Positions 1 to 8,680 of a stretch of 64,000 nucleotides of DNA are shown one piece after another (position 1 is the first letter of the stretch; every line of letters starts with the position of its first letter). A program made the position numbers and the translations under genes. Under the pieces are notes generated by a model. It was not told the origin of the DNA. It worked only from the letters and a program-made list of their open reading frames with translations, and did no database searches. The DNA is from Desulfarculales bacterium UBA702 (GTDB lineage Bacteria > Desulfobacterota > Syntrophobacteria > Syntrophobacterales > Syntrophobacteraceae): contig DBMI01000018.1 of the NCBI GenBank assembly GCA_002298165.1, positions 70,987 to 134,986 of the forward strand. Direction: 5' to 3'.

Positions 1-1071
1 TTCTTCCATCAAATCCTCGAGCTCGGTTTGCCGGGGTTGGAAGCTTTTCATGGCGGCTATCTCTTCTTCGAGTTCCCGCAGCACCAGGGCTGTTCGCCAG
101 CGCAGGATATTCTTGGAAACATTTACATCCGTAAAGATGTGGTCGCCTACGTACAGGATCTCCTCTCCGTTAAGGCCGAGGCTTTCCTCGATGAGCATTG
201 CGTTTGCACCCATGTAGATGCTGCCTGACCTTAACGGCCCCCGGTGTTCGCGAAGAAGCCCTTTTTGCACGTCCACGACTTCGAGTGCAGGCATATCGTT
301 CGAAAAGAAAGCGGGTTTTCGCGCCCCCACGATAATAATATCGAAGAGGTCCAGCCATGTGCTGTTTTTTGGAAGGAAGGGGTCAAAGGCGTACGAGAGC
401 ATCGGGGCTGCGTAGGAAAGTTCCGAGTTACTGATAAGTATAACTTTTTTGCCGGCCTTTTTCTGGTCGAGCAGGGCAAGTGGAATTTCCTCGTCGAGTT
501 CGATGAAGCGGCCCGGGTCCGCGATAATTTCGGATTTAAGCCTTCCTTCCATATGAGCTTCATCCGCCGCGTGGCGTACCCGCCGGAAAAGTTCCTCATA
601 GCCGATTGCACCTGGAACGCGCCCCTCGTCCAGCAGGTCCACTAACTGCATGAAAAGGCAGGCCTCGGATATGGAGAAAAGAGTATTGAGGAAATGCCAG
701 CGCCTTTCACCCAGGTCTACCAGCACGCGCTGATAGCTCCGGCGCTGCTCGTCGAAATCCAGCGGCCTGGTCCCATGGTAGGCGCGCTTTACATAGCCGA
801 ACCTGTTGGCCTTGACAACGTTACCAAGTTCGATGTCTATAACGAGGCCGCGAGTCACGAGGTCCGAATCGAATATCAGGTGCTCGACGGGCCAGCCGTC
901 GCGGCTAAGCTCTTCCTTGATATACCTGTATGCGCATTCCTCCCATGACTGCATACGGTAATGGATGAGTGTATAGTCCATATCGTAGCCTATGGCTCGG
1001 ACGGCCCCAAGGTTGAGCGTTCTGTTGCAGAATATGCCGCGGGGGGAGTGGGTACACTTTTTCTCGGGCAA
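1..1071 (-). CDS. HAD-IG family 5'-nucleotidase (C-terminus outside window)
   Basis: The 357 visible codons belong to the HAD superfamily 5'-nucleotidase group related to cytosolic purine 5'-nucleotidase, which removes phosphate from nucleoside monophosphates. The N-terminus carries the family signature: FCNRTLNLGAVRAIGYDMDYT, with the nucleophile Asp in DMDYTL. A second HAD motif is VILISNSE, and a late motif is EEILYVGDHIFTDV, which supplies the metal-binding Asp. The start is a TTG at 1069-1071, preceded by GGAG with a 6-base spacer; an in-frame stop lies just upstream, so no longer start exists. Family members have roughly 450-500 residues, so about a quarter lies outside the window. The gene diverges from the GH57 gene. 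The family is clear; the substrate is not shown by sequence. Confidence 0.85.
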   Translation of the reverse strand, partial: MPEKKCTHSPRGIFCNRTLNLGAVRAIGYDMDYTLIHYRMQSWEECAYRYIKEELSRDGWPVEHLIFDSDLVTRGLVIDIELGNVVKANRFGYVKRAYHGTRPLDFDEQRRSYQRVLVDLGERRWHFLNTLFSISEACLFMQLVDLLDEGRVPGAIGYEELFRRVRHAADEAHMEGRLKSEIIADPGRFIELDEEIPLALLDQKKAGKKVILISNSELSYAAPMLSYAFDPFLPKNSTWLDLFDIIIVGARKPAFFSNDMPALEVVDVQKGLLREHRGPLRSGSIYMGANAMLIEESLGLNGEEILYVGDHIFTDVNVSKNILRWRTALVLRELEEEIAAMKSFQPRQTELEDLMEE

Positions 1072-1393
1072 AATTTACTCCATTTAGCGGTCTTCGGGGA
1101 GAACTCTCCCATGGTACCGAAATTTAGATGAGCGGCCATTCCATTAAGCAGGCGACGGATTATATTTATTGGTTGCCGGCCGAAATTCTCTTCCTGAATA
1201 TTTCTCGGGTGCCGGCAGGCAATCTGAAAGTAATTATCGGGTCCAGGTATCGAAAGTACAAATGCTAAAATAAAAACCTGCTGGAAAAGCATGAGCTTAG
1301 GCGATAAAATCTGATGTGGGGGGATGGCAGGGTCAAACTTTCCTGATTTTGCGCTTCGATTCGATTCCAATTACAAATTGCGACCGGAAAAAT
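1072..1393. other. Divergent intergenic region
   Basis: This gap separates the nucleotidase gene (minus) from the GH57 gene (plus), so both promoters should lie here. It is more AT-rich than its flanks, especially near 1255-1285. I see no convincing -35/-10 pair, no strong palindrome and no RNA gene. Confidence 0.4.
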
Positions 1394-3946
1394 ATGACAG
1401 AACAGCCAATTAAGAAGTACGTCTGCATTCACGGGCATTTCTATCAGCCACCTCGTGAAAATCCATGGCTGGACGAGATAGAGCGGGAAGAATCGGCCAG
1501 TCCATACCACGACTGGAACGAGCGTATCAACATGGAGTGCTACCGGGCGAATACGGCGGCACGCCTGGTGGACGGAGGCAACCAGGTCATAAGCCTGATG
1601 AATAATTACAGGTACTTCAGTTTCAATTTCGGCCCAACCCTCTTGCACTGGCTCGAAACACACGATCCCTTTGTCTATCAGGCCATAATCAATGCCGACC
1701 GGGAGAGTGTCAGGGAAAGAGGCGGGCACGGCAACGCAATCGCCCAGGTTTTTAACCATATTATCATGCCCCTTGCCAACCTGCGCGATAAGGTTACCCA
1801 GGTGCACTGGGGAATTCGGGATTTCGAGTACCGGTTCGGAAGGCGCCCGGAAGGGATGTGGCTTGCCGAAACGGCGGTTGACAGGGAGACCCTGGCGGTC
1901 TTGGCCGAAGCCGGAATAAAATTTACGATTCTCTCCCCGTTCCAGGCTGCTCGATGGCGGTTTACCGGGAAGGGCTCTGAGTGGGTGGAGTCATCCGGGG
2001 GAACTATTCCCACGGGACGGGCCTATCGCTGCGATCTCGGCGGCGGTAAAGAGATCAATATCTTCTTCTATGATGCGGCGCTGGCCCGCGGAGTTGCCTT
2101 CGAACGCTCACTGGAGCACAGCAGCAATTTTCTTGGGCTGATTGCCAGAAATTTCGAGCAGCGCGGCGAGCTGATCGACGGGCCGTGGCTGGTAAACACA
2201 GCAACCGACGGCGAGTCCTACGGTCACCATTTCAAGTTCGGTGACATGGCCCTGGCCGCGGCTTTCCGAGAACTCGAAAGCGACCCCGAAGCCGAGATAA
2301 CTAATTACGGCTTGTTTCTGGCCTCTTTTCCCGTCACGGCGGAAGTCGATATCATCGAAAACACCGCCTGGAGTTGTGCGCATGGCCTGGGCAGATGGAG
2401 CTTGGATTGCGGTTGTCATATCGGCGGCAACCCCGATTGGAACCAGAAGTGGAGGGCGCCTCTTCGCGCTGCGGTAAATCATGTTCGAGACATGGCCGCT
2501 GACCATTTCGAAAAGCAGATGAGAACTCTTTCCAGGGACCCATGGAAGGCCAGAAACGAGTATATAGACGTTATCCTGGGCCGAAGCGGATACCTGGAGA
2601 AATTTCTTCAAAATCACCTCGAAGCCGGGAGGGCGAATATCGAGCGCTTTATGAAGCTCCTCGAGATGCAGCGCTATTCGCTCTACATGCAAACTTCCTG
2701 CGGATGGTTTTTTGACGAAATCAGCCAGCATGAAGCAACTCTGATTCTGAAATATGCCGCACGGGCGATTCAACTCGCAGGTGAAACCGGATCGCCGCCT
2801 ATTGAGCCGGCTATGCTTGAGATTCTTGAGCAGGCGCCGAGCAACCTGCCTGAATATGGCAATGGGGCAAGGGTTTACCTGAAAAAGGTAGTACCGGAGT
2901 TGGTGCAAGAGGGGCGAGTAGCCGCAAACTATGCCATACAGTCTCTTGCTGTTCCTTCCCGAAGACAACTCAAAATTTACACATACGGGATTACACCGCA
3001 AAAGGAAGAGGACCTGGGGTCGAATCCCCTTCCGTGTCTTTTTGGGCACATTACCGTAAAGCATGACAGAACACTTGCGGAAAAGGACTTCCTCTACGCC
3101 GTTGTACATTTCGGAGGGCTCGATTTTCGCTGCTCGATCAAGCCCTACCATGACGATGCTGAATACAGGGCCATTCTGGATTCCCTCCAGGCATGCGTCG
3201 AAGAACAAAGTACCCATAAGATGCTCCGGGTTCTGGACGAAAATTTCGGAAACGAGAGTTTTGGGCTGAATAATGTATTCAAGGATCTGCGCTCTTCCAT
3301 CGCCCTGGAAGTTGGCCGCAAAACCCTCGAATTCTATACCGATCTTCAGCGCAGCATGTACTCTACCTATAAGCCGCTCATATCCAGCTTCAAGCAGTGG
3401 GGGATAAGGGTCCCGGGCGACGTGAGGCTCTCGATCCGGCGGGTACTGAGCGACGAAGCCGAGCAACTGGTAAATGAAATCATCGCCCATGAGCGCACTA
3501 TTCTGAATCTTAAATCTCCCTGGGAATCAACGGATTTCTTCTACAGGGGGCACATGGCGCGGTTGCATACGCTCCTCGATGAAGCGAAATCGCTCGGAGT
3601 CGCGCTAAATTTCGAGGGACTATCCCAAACCCTCGGGCAGGCTCTTATCGCAAATGCCCAAAGGTTGGTCTCAAATTATAAGCAGGGTGAAGCCGGCCAG
3701 TTTGTAAGGCTTCTTTCAGTATGCGATATTCTAGGCGAAAAACCCGAAGTCTGGAAACTGCAGACGCTTTACTTCGAATTTATCGCCAGGGGGGTTAAAG
3801 AACCGGCTCTTTTTTCGCTAATCGCCAACATCGGCAGCCTGCTTACGGAACTCGACCGAATGTTGTGGTGCCAATTTGCCCGGCTACCAGAAGTAAGAGC
3901 CGCCATGGAGAATAAAGAGCAGGCAAAGCGAGAACGCAAACGGTGA
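1394..3946 (+). CDS. Glycoside hydrolase family 57 / DUF3536 protein
   Basis: An 850-residue cytoplasmic protein with an N-terminal GH57 domain (about residues 1-300), which in this family acts on alpha-glucans such as glycogen or maltodextrins, followed by the long helical DUF3536 region. The opening motif CIHGHFYQPPRENPW is typical. The GH57 catalytic pair is visible: the nucleophile Glu in MWLAETAVD (E159) and the acid Asp in TATDGESYGHH (D272). I chose the ATG at 1394 because the 26 residues before it lack family similarity and because the conserved domain starts soon after. cooT follows 85 bases downstream in the same direction and may be co-transcribed. Role in storage-polysaccharide metabolism is inference. 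Confidence 0.85.
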   Translation: MTEQPIKKYVCIHGHFYQPPRENPWLDEIEREESASPYHDWNERINMECYRANTAARLVDGGNQVISLMNNYRYFSFNFGPTLLHWLETHDPFVYQAIINADRESVRERGGHGNAIAQVFNHIIMPLANLRDKVTQVHWGIRDFEYRFGRRPEGMWLAETAVDRETLAVLAEAGIKFTILSPFQAARWRFTGKGSEWVESSGGTIPTGRAYRCDLGGGKEINIFFYDAALARGVAFERSLEHSSNFLGLIARNFEQRGELIDGPWLVNTATDGESYGHHFKFGDMALAAAFRELESDPEAEITNYGLFLASFPVTAEVDIIENTAWSCAHGLGRWSLDCGCHIGGNPDWNQKWRAPLRAAVNHVRDMAADHFEKQMRTLSRDPWKARNEYIDVILGRSGYLEKFLQNHLEAGRANIERFMKLLEMQRYSLYMQTSCGWFFDEISQHEATLILKYAARAIQLAGETGSPPIEPAMLEILEQAPSNLPEYGNGARVYLKKVVPELVQEGRVAANYAIQSLAVPSRRQLKIYTYGITPQKEEDLGSNPLPCLFGHITVKHDRTLAEKDFLYAVVHFGGLDFRCSIKPYHDDAEYRAILDSLQACVEEQSTHKMLRVLDENFGNESFGLNNVFKDLRSSIALEVGRKTLEFYTDLQRSMYSTYKPLISSFKQWGIRVPGDVRLSIRRVLSDEAEQLVNEIIAHERTILNLKSPWESTDFFYRGHMARLHTLLDEAKSLGVALNFEGLSQTLGQALIANAQRLVSNYKQGEAGQFVRLLSVCDILGEKPEVWKLQTLYFEFIARGVKEPALFSLIANIGSLLTELDRMLWCQFARLPEVRAAMENKEQAKRERKR

Positions 3947-4031
3947 GATTTCCCACTCCGCAACCGCCCATCCGATTGATAAGGGCGGCCAAGCATACTA
4001 TGATTGCAGAGTCCTAAAAGGAGAGAAGATA

Positions 4032-4217
4032 ATGTGTGAGGCGAATGCGTATTTACTCAGGGAAGGCAAGGAAGAACTCATACTCGAATCCGTGGACAAG
4101 GTCGAAAGCGACGGCGGCCAGATAAGGATCGAGAGTATCTTCGGCGAGCAGAAGGTGGTAAAGGGGAAAATCCGCAGCATGTCGCTCCTTAACCACAAGA
4201 TATTGATTGAGGAGTAA
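4032..4217 (+). CDS. cooT: CooT family nickel-binding protein
   Basis: A 61-residue protein that starts with the family hallmark MCEA, whose Cys2 is the nickel ligand in characterised CooT proteins (small homodimeric Ni chaperones linked to carbon monoxide dehydrogenase maturation). It ends with the typical pattern FGEQKVVKGKIRSMSLLNHK. AAGGAG stands 7 bases upstream of the ATG. No CO dehydrogenase gene is visible nearby; the upstream neighbour is the GH57 gene. Family assignment is strong; the nickel client here is unknown. Confidence 0.85.
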   Translation: MCEANAYLLREGKEELILESVDKVESDGGQIRIESIFGEQKVVKGKIRSMSLLNHKILIEE

Positions 4218-4334
4218 CCCATCCAGCTATCCACCACAAAGTTGCGGACAATAGACCGAATACAATTTCAATCGGCATTTCTAAATCCCGTGCGGTTTAC
4301 TTCGATCTCTGTCGAGGATTTTCCGCACCAGTTC

Positions 4335-4445
4335 CACCCTGACATACACCACCGAAAATCCATCCGTTTGCGGGGATATTGTTACTCCCAGGCCGGAACG
4401 TATTTCATTACCACCTGCGCCTTTGGCTTAATAAGCAGTTCCTAA
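4335..4445 (+). pseudogene. RAYT transposase 5' fragment, copy A
   Basis: The translation matches the N-terminus of the intact RAYT at 19195-19809: HPDIHHRKSIRLRGY followed by SQAGTYFITTCA. It breaks off after about 37 residues. Catalytic HUH and Tyr motifs are absent, so this is a dead remnant. Confidence 0.75.
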
Positions 4446-4449
4446 AGCC

Positions 4450-4512
4450 TGTGGGGGCAAATTTTATAGGGCAAATGATTGGCCTGTAGGGCAAAAAATC
4501 TTTTGCCCCTAC
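4450..4512. repeat. REP element pair
   Basis: A degenerate half-element (GTGGGGGCAAA, then GGGCAAATGA) is followed by a near-perfect palindrome at 4486-4512 with arms GTAGGGCAAA and TTTTGCCCCTAC. It sits between RAYT fragments A and B. Confidence 0.8.
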
Positions 4513-4521
4513 AAATGCGAC

Positions 4522-4682
4522 AATGGGCTTTCGCATCATGGTCCCCTGATAAGGACGTTGACCCCCATAGGGTGACCGAAATGACATTCAGCCCCGACAT
4601 ACACCACCGAAAATCCATCCGTTTGCGGGGATATGATTACTCCCAGCCGGTATGCATTTCATTACCACCAGCGCCTTAATAA
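4522..4682 (+). pseudogene. RAYT leader plus 5' fragment, copy B
   Basis: From about 4522 this is the same leader that precedes the intact RAYT (GGCTTTCGCATCATGGTCCC, then an ACGTTGACCCC block), followed by an ATG at 4581 and codons for MTF-PDIHHRKSIRLRGYDYSQ. Similarity ends after about 33 residues. The expected ribosome-binding site is degraded to TAGGGTGACCG. Confidence 0.75.
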
Positions 4683-4697
4683 GCAGTTCCTAATCCT

Positions 4698-4757
4698 GTA
4701 GGGGCAAATTTTATAGGGCAAATGGTTGGACTGTAGGGGCAAAAATCTTTTGGCTAC
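4698..4757. repeat. REP element pair
   Basis: Two GTAGGGGCAAA elements 35 bases apart; the second has a damaged right arm (TTTTGGCTAC). The arrangement repeats that of 4450-4512. Confidence 0.75.
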
Positions 4758-4762
4758 AACAA

Positions 4763-4832
4763 TGGGTTTTCGCATCATGGTCCCTGATGAGTACGTTGAC
4801 CCCACAGGAGGACCGGAATGACATTCACGCAG
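4763..4832 (+). pseudogene. RAYT leader and start codon only, copy C
   Basis: A third leader copy (GGGTTTTCGCATCATGG, then ACGTTGACCCCAC) keeps an intact AGGAGG five bases before ATGACATTC at 4818. Similarity stops about three codons into the RAYT. This copy shows what the ribosome-binding site of an undamaged RAYT looked like. Confidence 0.65.
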
Positions 4833-4875
4833 ATCTTTAATACCGCAGGCTTGAGTAGAATCCGCCAAAGACAGC

Positions 4876-5574
4876 TTATCTCCACTCCAGGCAATTGAGC
4901 ACACCGTGGCAGCGACAGCTTGTGCCGATCAGGTATTTTCCGGGCATCTGCCGGATTACTTCGATCAAATCCCGCATGCTCCGTGCGGGATAGCCGCCCA
5001 CCCCGCCTGCAAGCTGCCAGCTTCTCAGCACCACGGGCTTGAACTCGGGTATGAATATTTCGTCGAAGACCTCGAACAGGTTGGTTATCCGTGCCTTGCC
5101 GGATTTTGTGCAGACTTCTTCGGGCTCGGTACAGAAGTCCGGGCATGTAAAAGTTGCAAAACTGGAATAAACACTCAAGCCCGATGATGACCGGATCGGG
5201 TTTGGGATTTGGGACACGGCACCTGGAGGGACCGGGAACCTGACTACCTCCTTTTTTTCGCCCGAGAGTTCCCGAAGCACCCATTCGAATGCGACGTGTA
5301 TTGGCACTGTGGGAATAATCCAGACGTGGTCGGCCGGCGGGCTTGCAATTATTAACTGTATGGAGTCCCCGACCTCTCCCGTAATCCCCGTTTCACGGCT
5401 GAGTCGTTCGATTTTTTGGGCATCCCTGTCGGTGACGCTGATTGCGGCATCCGGAAATTTATGCCTGATCTTTTCAGCGGCCTGCTTCCCAAACCTGCCA
5501 GCCCCGAGAATCCGCACTTCGCGCGGAGGGAATATATCTGGAAAAACCTTACCAGGTCTGTCCTGAGAAGACAT
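4876..5574 (-). CDS. Rossmann-fold protein with Cys-rich tail, unknown function
   Basis: A 232-residue protein. Near the N-terminus, RILGAGRFGKQAAEKI fits a dinucleotide-binding Gly loop, followed by a beta strand ending in SVTDRD, as in NAD-binding Rossmann domains. The central part (residues 75-190) resembles no family I recognise. The tail holds CRCHGVLNC, a possible metal site. No membrane segment or signal peptide is evident. AAGGAG directly abuts the ATG, an unusually short spacer; an earlier AAAGG may serve instead. The upstream neighbour on the same strand, trmJ, is 93 bases away. I do not assign a reaction. Confidence 0.7.
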   Translation of the reverse strand: MSSQDRPGKVFPDIFPPREVRILGAGRFGKQAAEKIRHKFPDAAISVTDRDAQKIERLSRETGITGEVGDSIQLIIASPPADHVWIIPTVPIHVAFEWVLRELSGEKKEVVRFPVPPGAVSQIPNPIRSSSGLSVYSSFATFTCPDFCTEPEEVCTKSGKARITNLFEVFDEIFIPEFKPVVLRSWQLAGGVGGYPARSMRDLIEVIRQMPGKYLIGTSCRCHGVLNCLEWR

Positions 5575-5667
5575 CTCCTTACCTTTATCTTTATAATGAC
5601 ATGGACTGGAGGATTCGCGTAATCAAGCCCCGCGCATGATCAGAGCCGTTGGGCATCGATTCCATTC

Positions 5668-6414
5668 CTAAACCTTTCTTTTGTGGCAATACCAGTCGAT
5701 TTGCCTGCATATCCCGCGGATAATCCTGATATCTCGGCCCCTCAGATTGAGGCGGCTGAAAAATTTTCTGATGTTCATCATCCAGTAGTCGGGATTTTCT
5801 GGATTGATAAAATTTATTTTTACGAGTGTTTCCTCTAAATGGCGATACATCCCTTCAAGTTCGCGCTTATCGGCAAGGCGAGGCAAGAAGACTTCCTTTT
5901 GCTCGGATGCTGCCCTGAAGATTTCGTAGGCTGTTATCATCACTGATTGAGCAAGATTGATTGACGAAAAGTCGGCTGTGGGTATTGTAACCAGTAAATC
6001 ACAGTGTTTGAGGTGCTCGTTGGCAAGGCCGCGACTCTCGGTCCCGAACAAGATCGCGACCTGGTTTTCCTGGCTGATATCTATCAATTCGCGGGCGGCC
6101 TGTGCGGCATCTCTTACAGATTGCCTGTTGGAGCCCACACGCGCAGTCGTCCCGACAACATATCCAAACGGCGCCAGGGCCTCTTCGAGGTTATTGTGCA
6201 CTTTCATTGCGGAGACCACGTCCTCGGCGCCATGGGTTGCCATTTTCAGTATGCGGGGAAGGTCGCAGTCGATCGGATTTACGAGTTCGAGGCGTTTAAT
6301 GCCCATGTTCTTGGCGGCTCTGGCGGCGGCCCCGATATTTTCGGGAAAATGAGGTTCATTGAGCACTATCACGATATTTTCGAGCTTTATTTTCATGCAA
6401 ACCGGGTTTTCCAT
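5668..6414 (-). CDS. trmJ: SpoU/TrmJ-type RNA 2'-O-methyltransferase
   Basis: A 248-residue SPOUT-fold methyltransferase that transfers methyl from SAM to a ribose 2'-OH. The three family motifs are present in order: PENIGAAARAAKNMG, ILFGTESRGL and SINLAQSVMI, which together form the trefoil-knot SAM site. The C-terminal extension is like that of TrmJ, which modifies tRNA position 32, and unlike TrmH or RlmB. The ATG at 6414 has AGGAA five bases upstream; a TTG one codon earlier and an ATG at 6396 are alternatives. The exact tRNA target is inferred from family. Confidence 0.8.
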   Translation of the reverse strand: MENPVCMKIKLENIVIVLNEPHFPENIGAAARAAKNMGIKRLELVNPIDCDLPRILKMATHGAEDVVSAMKVHNNLEEALAPFGYVVGTTARVGSNRQSVRDAAQAARELIDISQENQVAILFGTESRGLANEHLKHCDLLVTIPTADFSSINLAQSVMITAYEIFRAASEQKEVFLPRLADKRELEGMYRHLEETLVKINFINPENPDYWMMNIRKFFSRLNLRGRDIRIIRGICRQIDWYCHKRKV

Positions 6415-7188
6415 CAAATTCCTGTGCCTGATCTAGGATATAATTATTTCAGCTTCGGACTGGATCCGGTTTCTGGTAAATGAGACCAATGCTCGCCTTA
6501 CCCGCATCACTTTCCGACGCTTCGGCTCCCGCCTGGCTTTTCGCCTTCTACTCCGGGTTTTCAATGTTATAGCGTGGCAGCTTCGGATATTCCAGGCTTC
6601 TCATTGGTCCAGGGACCGGTCGGGTTCAATCTGTTAAGGGCATGCTTCGGCTTCCTCCGATCCTTGGGAATAGTGATGCTATTCTTCAGCAGGCTGGGAT
6701 GCTGCAACAACAGAACTATCCATAACGGCCCTGCCCGGATTAATTCAAGAGATTGCCTTTATCTTCCGTACAGAAATTCCGGCATCCAAGATAGAACTTT
6801 CGTCACAGTATCATACATCGGTCCCTTGCATATCGCAGAGACAAGACCTGACAGGGTTGGCGAAGCGCGAATCCACAATGATGGGAATCCTTAAATGACA
6901 CGGACTTTTTTTAATTGCAATGCGCATTAGATCAGAGTAAACGTTCCTTCTTTGCCGGAATTCTGCCCCTGCAATAAGACTCGCCTTTAATTGCCCCTGT
7001 GAAGAAACAATCAATAGGATGGCTACTCTGGAAAAGTTCCCTCTGAGAGTAAGATTTGTTTTGAAAAAAATATTTGTCACGATAACTTTTATTCCTTGAT
7101 GTTTTTTCATGACATCATTAAGATAAATCTAATCTAGAGGAAGAGAACCTATCAAATAACCGCTCATTTTTTTTTACAGGAGGAAAAA
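6415..7188. other. Long intergenic region, no supported gene
   Basis: Short open frames here lack ribosome-binding sites and resemble nothing I know. The right half is AT-rich and holds the likely promoter of the ROS regulator. No palindromic repeat of the local families occurs. Confidence 0.4.
7096..7124 (+). promoter_or_regulatory. Putative sigma-70 promoter of the ROS regulator
   Basis: TTGATG (7096-7101) and TAAGAT (7119-7124) are 17 bases apart, about 65 bases before the GTG start of the downstream gene. The spacer overlaps an inverted repeat (TGATG...CATCA), a possible autoregulatory operator. This is a pattern match only. Confidence 0.4.
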
Positions 7189-7734
7189 GTGAGAAAGCTG
7201 TTGGAAATAGCCGCCGAGATTGTTCAAGCGCAAGCTTCGGTTGGGCAAATGTCGGCTGAGAACATCGAAGAGGCCTTGGTAAAGACTTTTTCTACTTTAC
7301 AAAGGATGCAGCGGGCAGAAGAAAAAGGAATTCTTCTCGAAAGAGGACTTGGGTCGGACGAAATGCCGGCCGAAGAAGCAGCAGTTGCCAAGAAGGAACC
7401 TCGCGAATCAATTCTGGATGACAAAATCGTTTGCCTGGAGTGCGGAACCGAGATGAGGCAGCTTACTACAAAGCATCTCAGCTCGCATTCACTTACTCCT
7501 CGCGAGTACAAGAAGAAATATGGATTTTCACTGAAACAGCCGCTTTCGGCCAAGTCATTGACTAAGGCGAGAAGCAAGGCTGCCAAGAAAAGAGGCCTTC
7601 CGGAAAATTTGGTGAAGTTTCTAGCCGAACGGAAGCAGAAGAAGGCGGAATCAGCCGTTGCGGAAGGTGCCGGTACTGGGGCCAAAGAGGCGCGTCCGAC
7701 TGTAAAGCGCAGGCCTAAGAGAAAAACTTTGTAA
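7189..7734 (+). CDS. MucR/ROS-type zinc-finger transcriptional regulator
   Basis: A 181-residue DNA-binding protein. Residues about 80-125 form the ROS/MucR zinc finger: CLEC supplies two Cys ligands and KHLSSH two His, followed by the family pattern LTPREYKKKYGF. The N-terminal 75 residues are acidic and helical; the C-terminal 45 are strongly basic (Lys/Arg/Ala-rich) and could bind DNA non-specifically. The start is GTG, with a perfect AGGAGG six bases upstream (about 7179-7184). MucR proteins silence AT-rich genes by binding broadly; whether this one does is inference. Confidence 0.85.
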   Translation: MRKLLEIAAEIVQAQASVGQMSAENIEEALVKTFSTLQRMQRAEEKGILLERGLGSDEMPAEEAAVAKKEPRESILDDKIVCLECGTEMRQLTTKHLSSHSLTPREYKKKYGFSLKQPLSAKSLTKARSKAAKKRGLPENLVKFLAERKQKKAESAVAEGAGTGAKEARPTVKRRPKRKTL

Positions 7735-7945
7735 AAGACTCTTCAAAATGTTTGCTGGCCATGGTTTGATTTTGGCGGCAACAGAGAAGGTCGAGCAGGT
7801 TATTTCTCGATCCGTAATATCCCATCCGAAATTAAAGTAGGGGGCCTGAGGGTCAGCCGGAATCAAACTGGATTGAACCAGGGCCCCTACTCTGTACGCC
7901 TCGCCTGAACCTGACACACTGAACCAAAAGCCTTATATTCCGGGA

Positions 7946-8680
7946 ATGAAGAAGATAGGCGCGGTTCGCATCGGGACTTCGGGCTGGAGCTACAAGCACT
8001 GGAAAGGCCCGTTCTACCCGGAAAACTTATCCGAAAAACAATTGCTTCAATTTTACCTCCGCTCCTTTGCGACTGTGGAAATAAACAGTTCTTTCTATCA
8101 CCTGCCTCTCAGGCGTACCTTCGAGAACTGGAGGGATTCCTCGCCTGAGGATTTCATCTTTGCCGTAAAAGCAAGCCGGTATATCACTCACAACAAAAAA
8201 TTGAAGGACTGCTCCGAAGCGGTCGAAAGATTCTTCGAGCGCGCATCGGGATTGGGCGGTAAAACCGGTCCCATCCTGTGGCAGCTCCCACCGAGCCTCA
8301 AATTAGATGCCAAGAGGCTGAGGGAATTCCTGGATCTGCTACCCTCCGGAAATAGATATACATTCGAATTCAGAAACCAAAACTGGTTCAATACCGAGAT
8401 CTATTCGATTCTGAAAGAGCGGCGGAGCGCTTTTTGCGTGTATGAACTGGGTGGGAGAAAGTCGCCCGTCGAGATCACCGCCGATTTTGCCTATGTACGA
8501 CTTCACGGGCCGGCCGGACCCTACGGGGGCAGCTACTCACGAGAGGCCCTTTCGCAATGGGCCGATATTTTCACCGGATGGGCGGACGAGGGCATTGATG
8601 TCTATTGCTACTTCGATAATGACGAGAAGGGTTTTGCCGCTCTTAACGCCGCCGAGCTAAAGACAATGGTGAAAAGATGA
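7946..8680 (+). CDS. DUF72 (YecE-like) protein
   Basis: A 244-residue TIM-barrel-like protein of the DUF72 family, whose biochemical function is unsettled. Hallmarks: RIGTSGWSYKHWKGPFYP at the start, FATVEINSSFYHLP, FAVKASRYITHNKKLKDC, FEFRNQNWF, and YVRLHGPAGPYGGSYS near the end. Length is normal for the family. It stands alone, with more than 200 bases to either neighbour. Confidence 0.85.
   Translation: MKKIGAVRIGTSGWSYKHWKGPFYPENLSEKQLLQFYLRSFATVEINSSFYHLPLRRTFENWRDSSPEDFIFAVKASRYITHNKKLKDCSEAVERFFERASGLGGKTGPILWQLPPSLKLDAKRLREFLDLLPSGNRYTFEFRNQNWFNTEIYSILKERRSAFCVYELGGRKSPVEITADFAYVRLHGPAGPYGGSYSREALSQWADIFTGWADEGIDVYCYFDNDEKGFAALNAAELKTMVKR

Noticed and set aside
2108..3490. A 460-codon open frame on the minus strand
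   Set aside because: It lies wholly antisense to the GH57 gene, has no recognisable domain and reflects the codon bias of the real gene.
6574..7110. Short open frames on both strands between trmJ and the ROS regulator
   Set aside because: No ribosome-binding sites or recognisable motifs; composition is like non-coding DNA.
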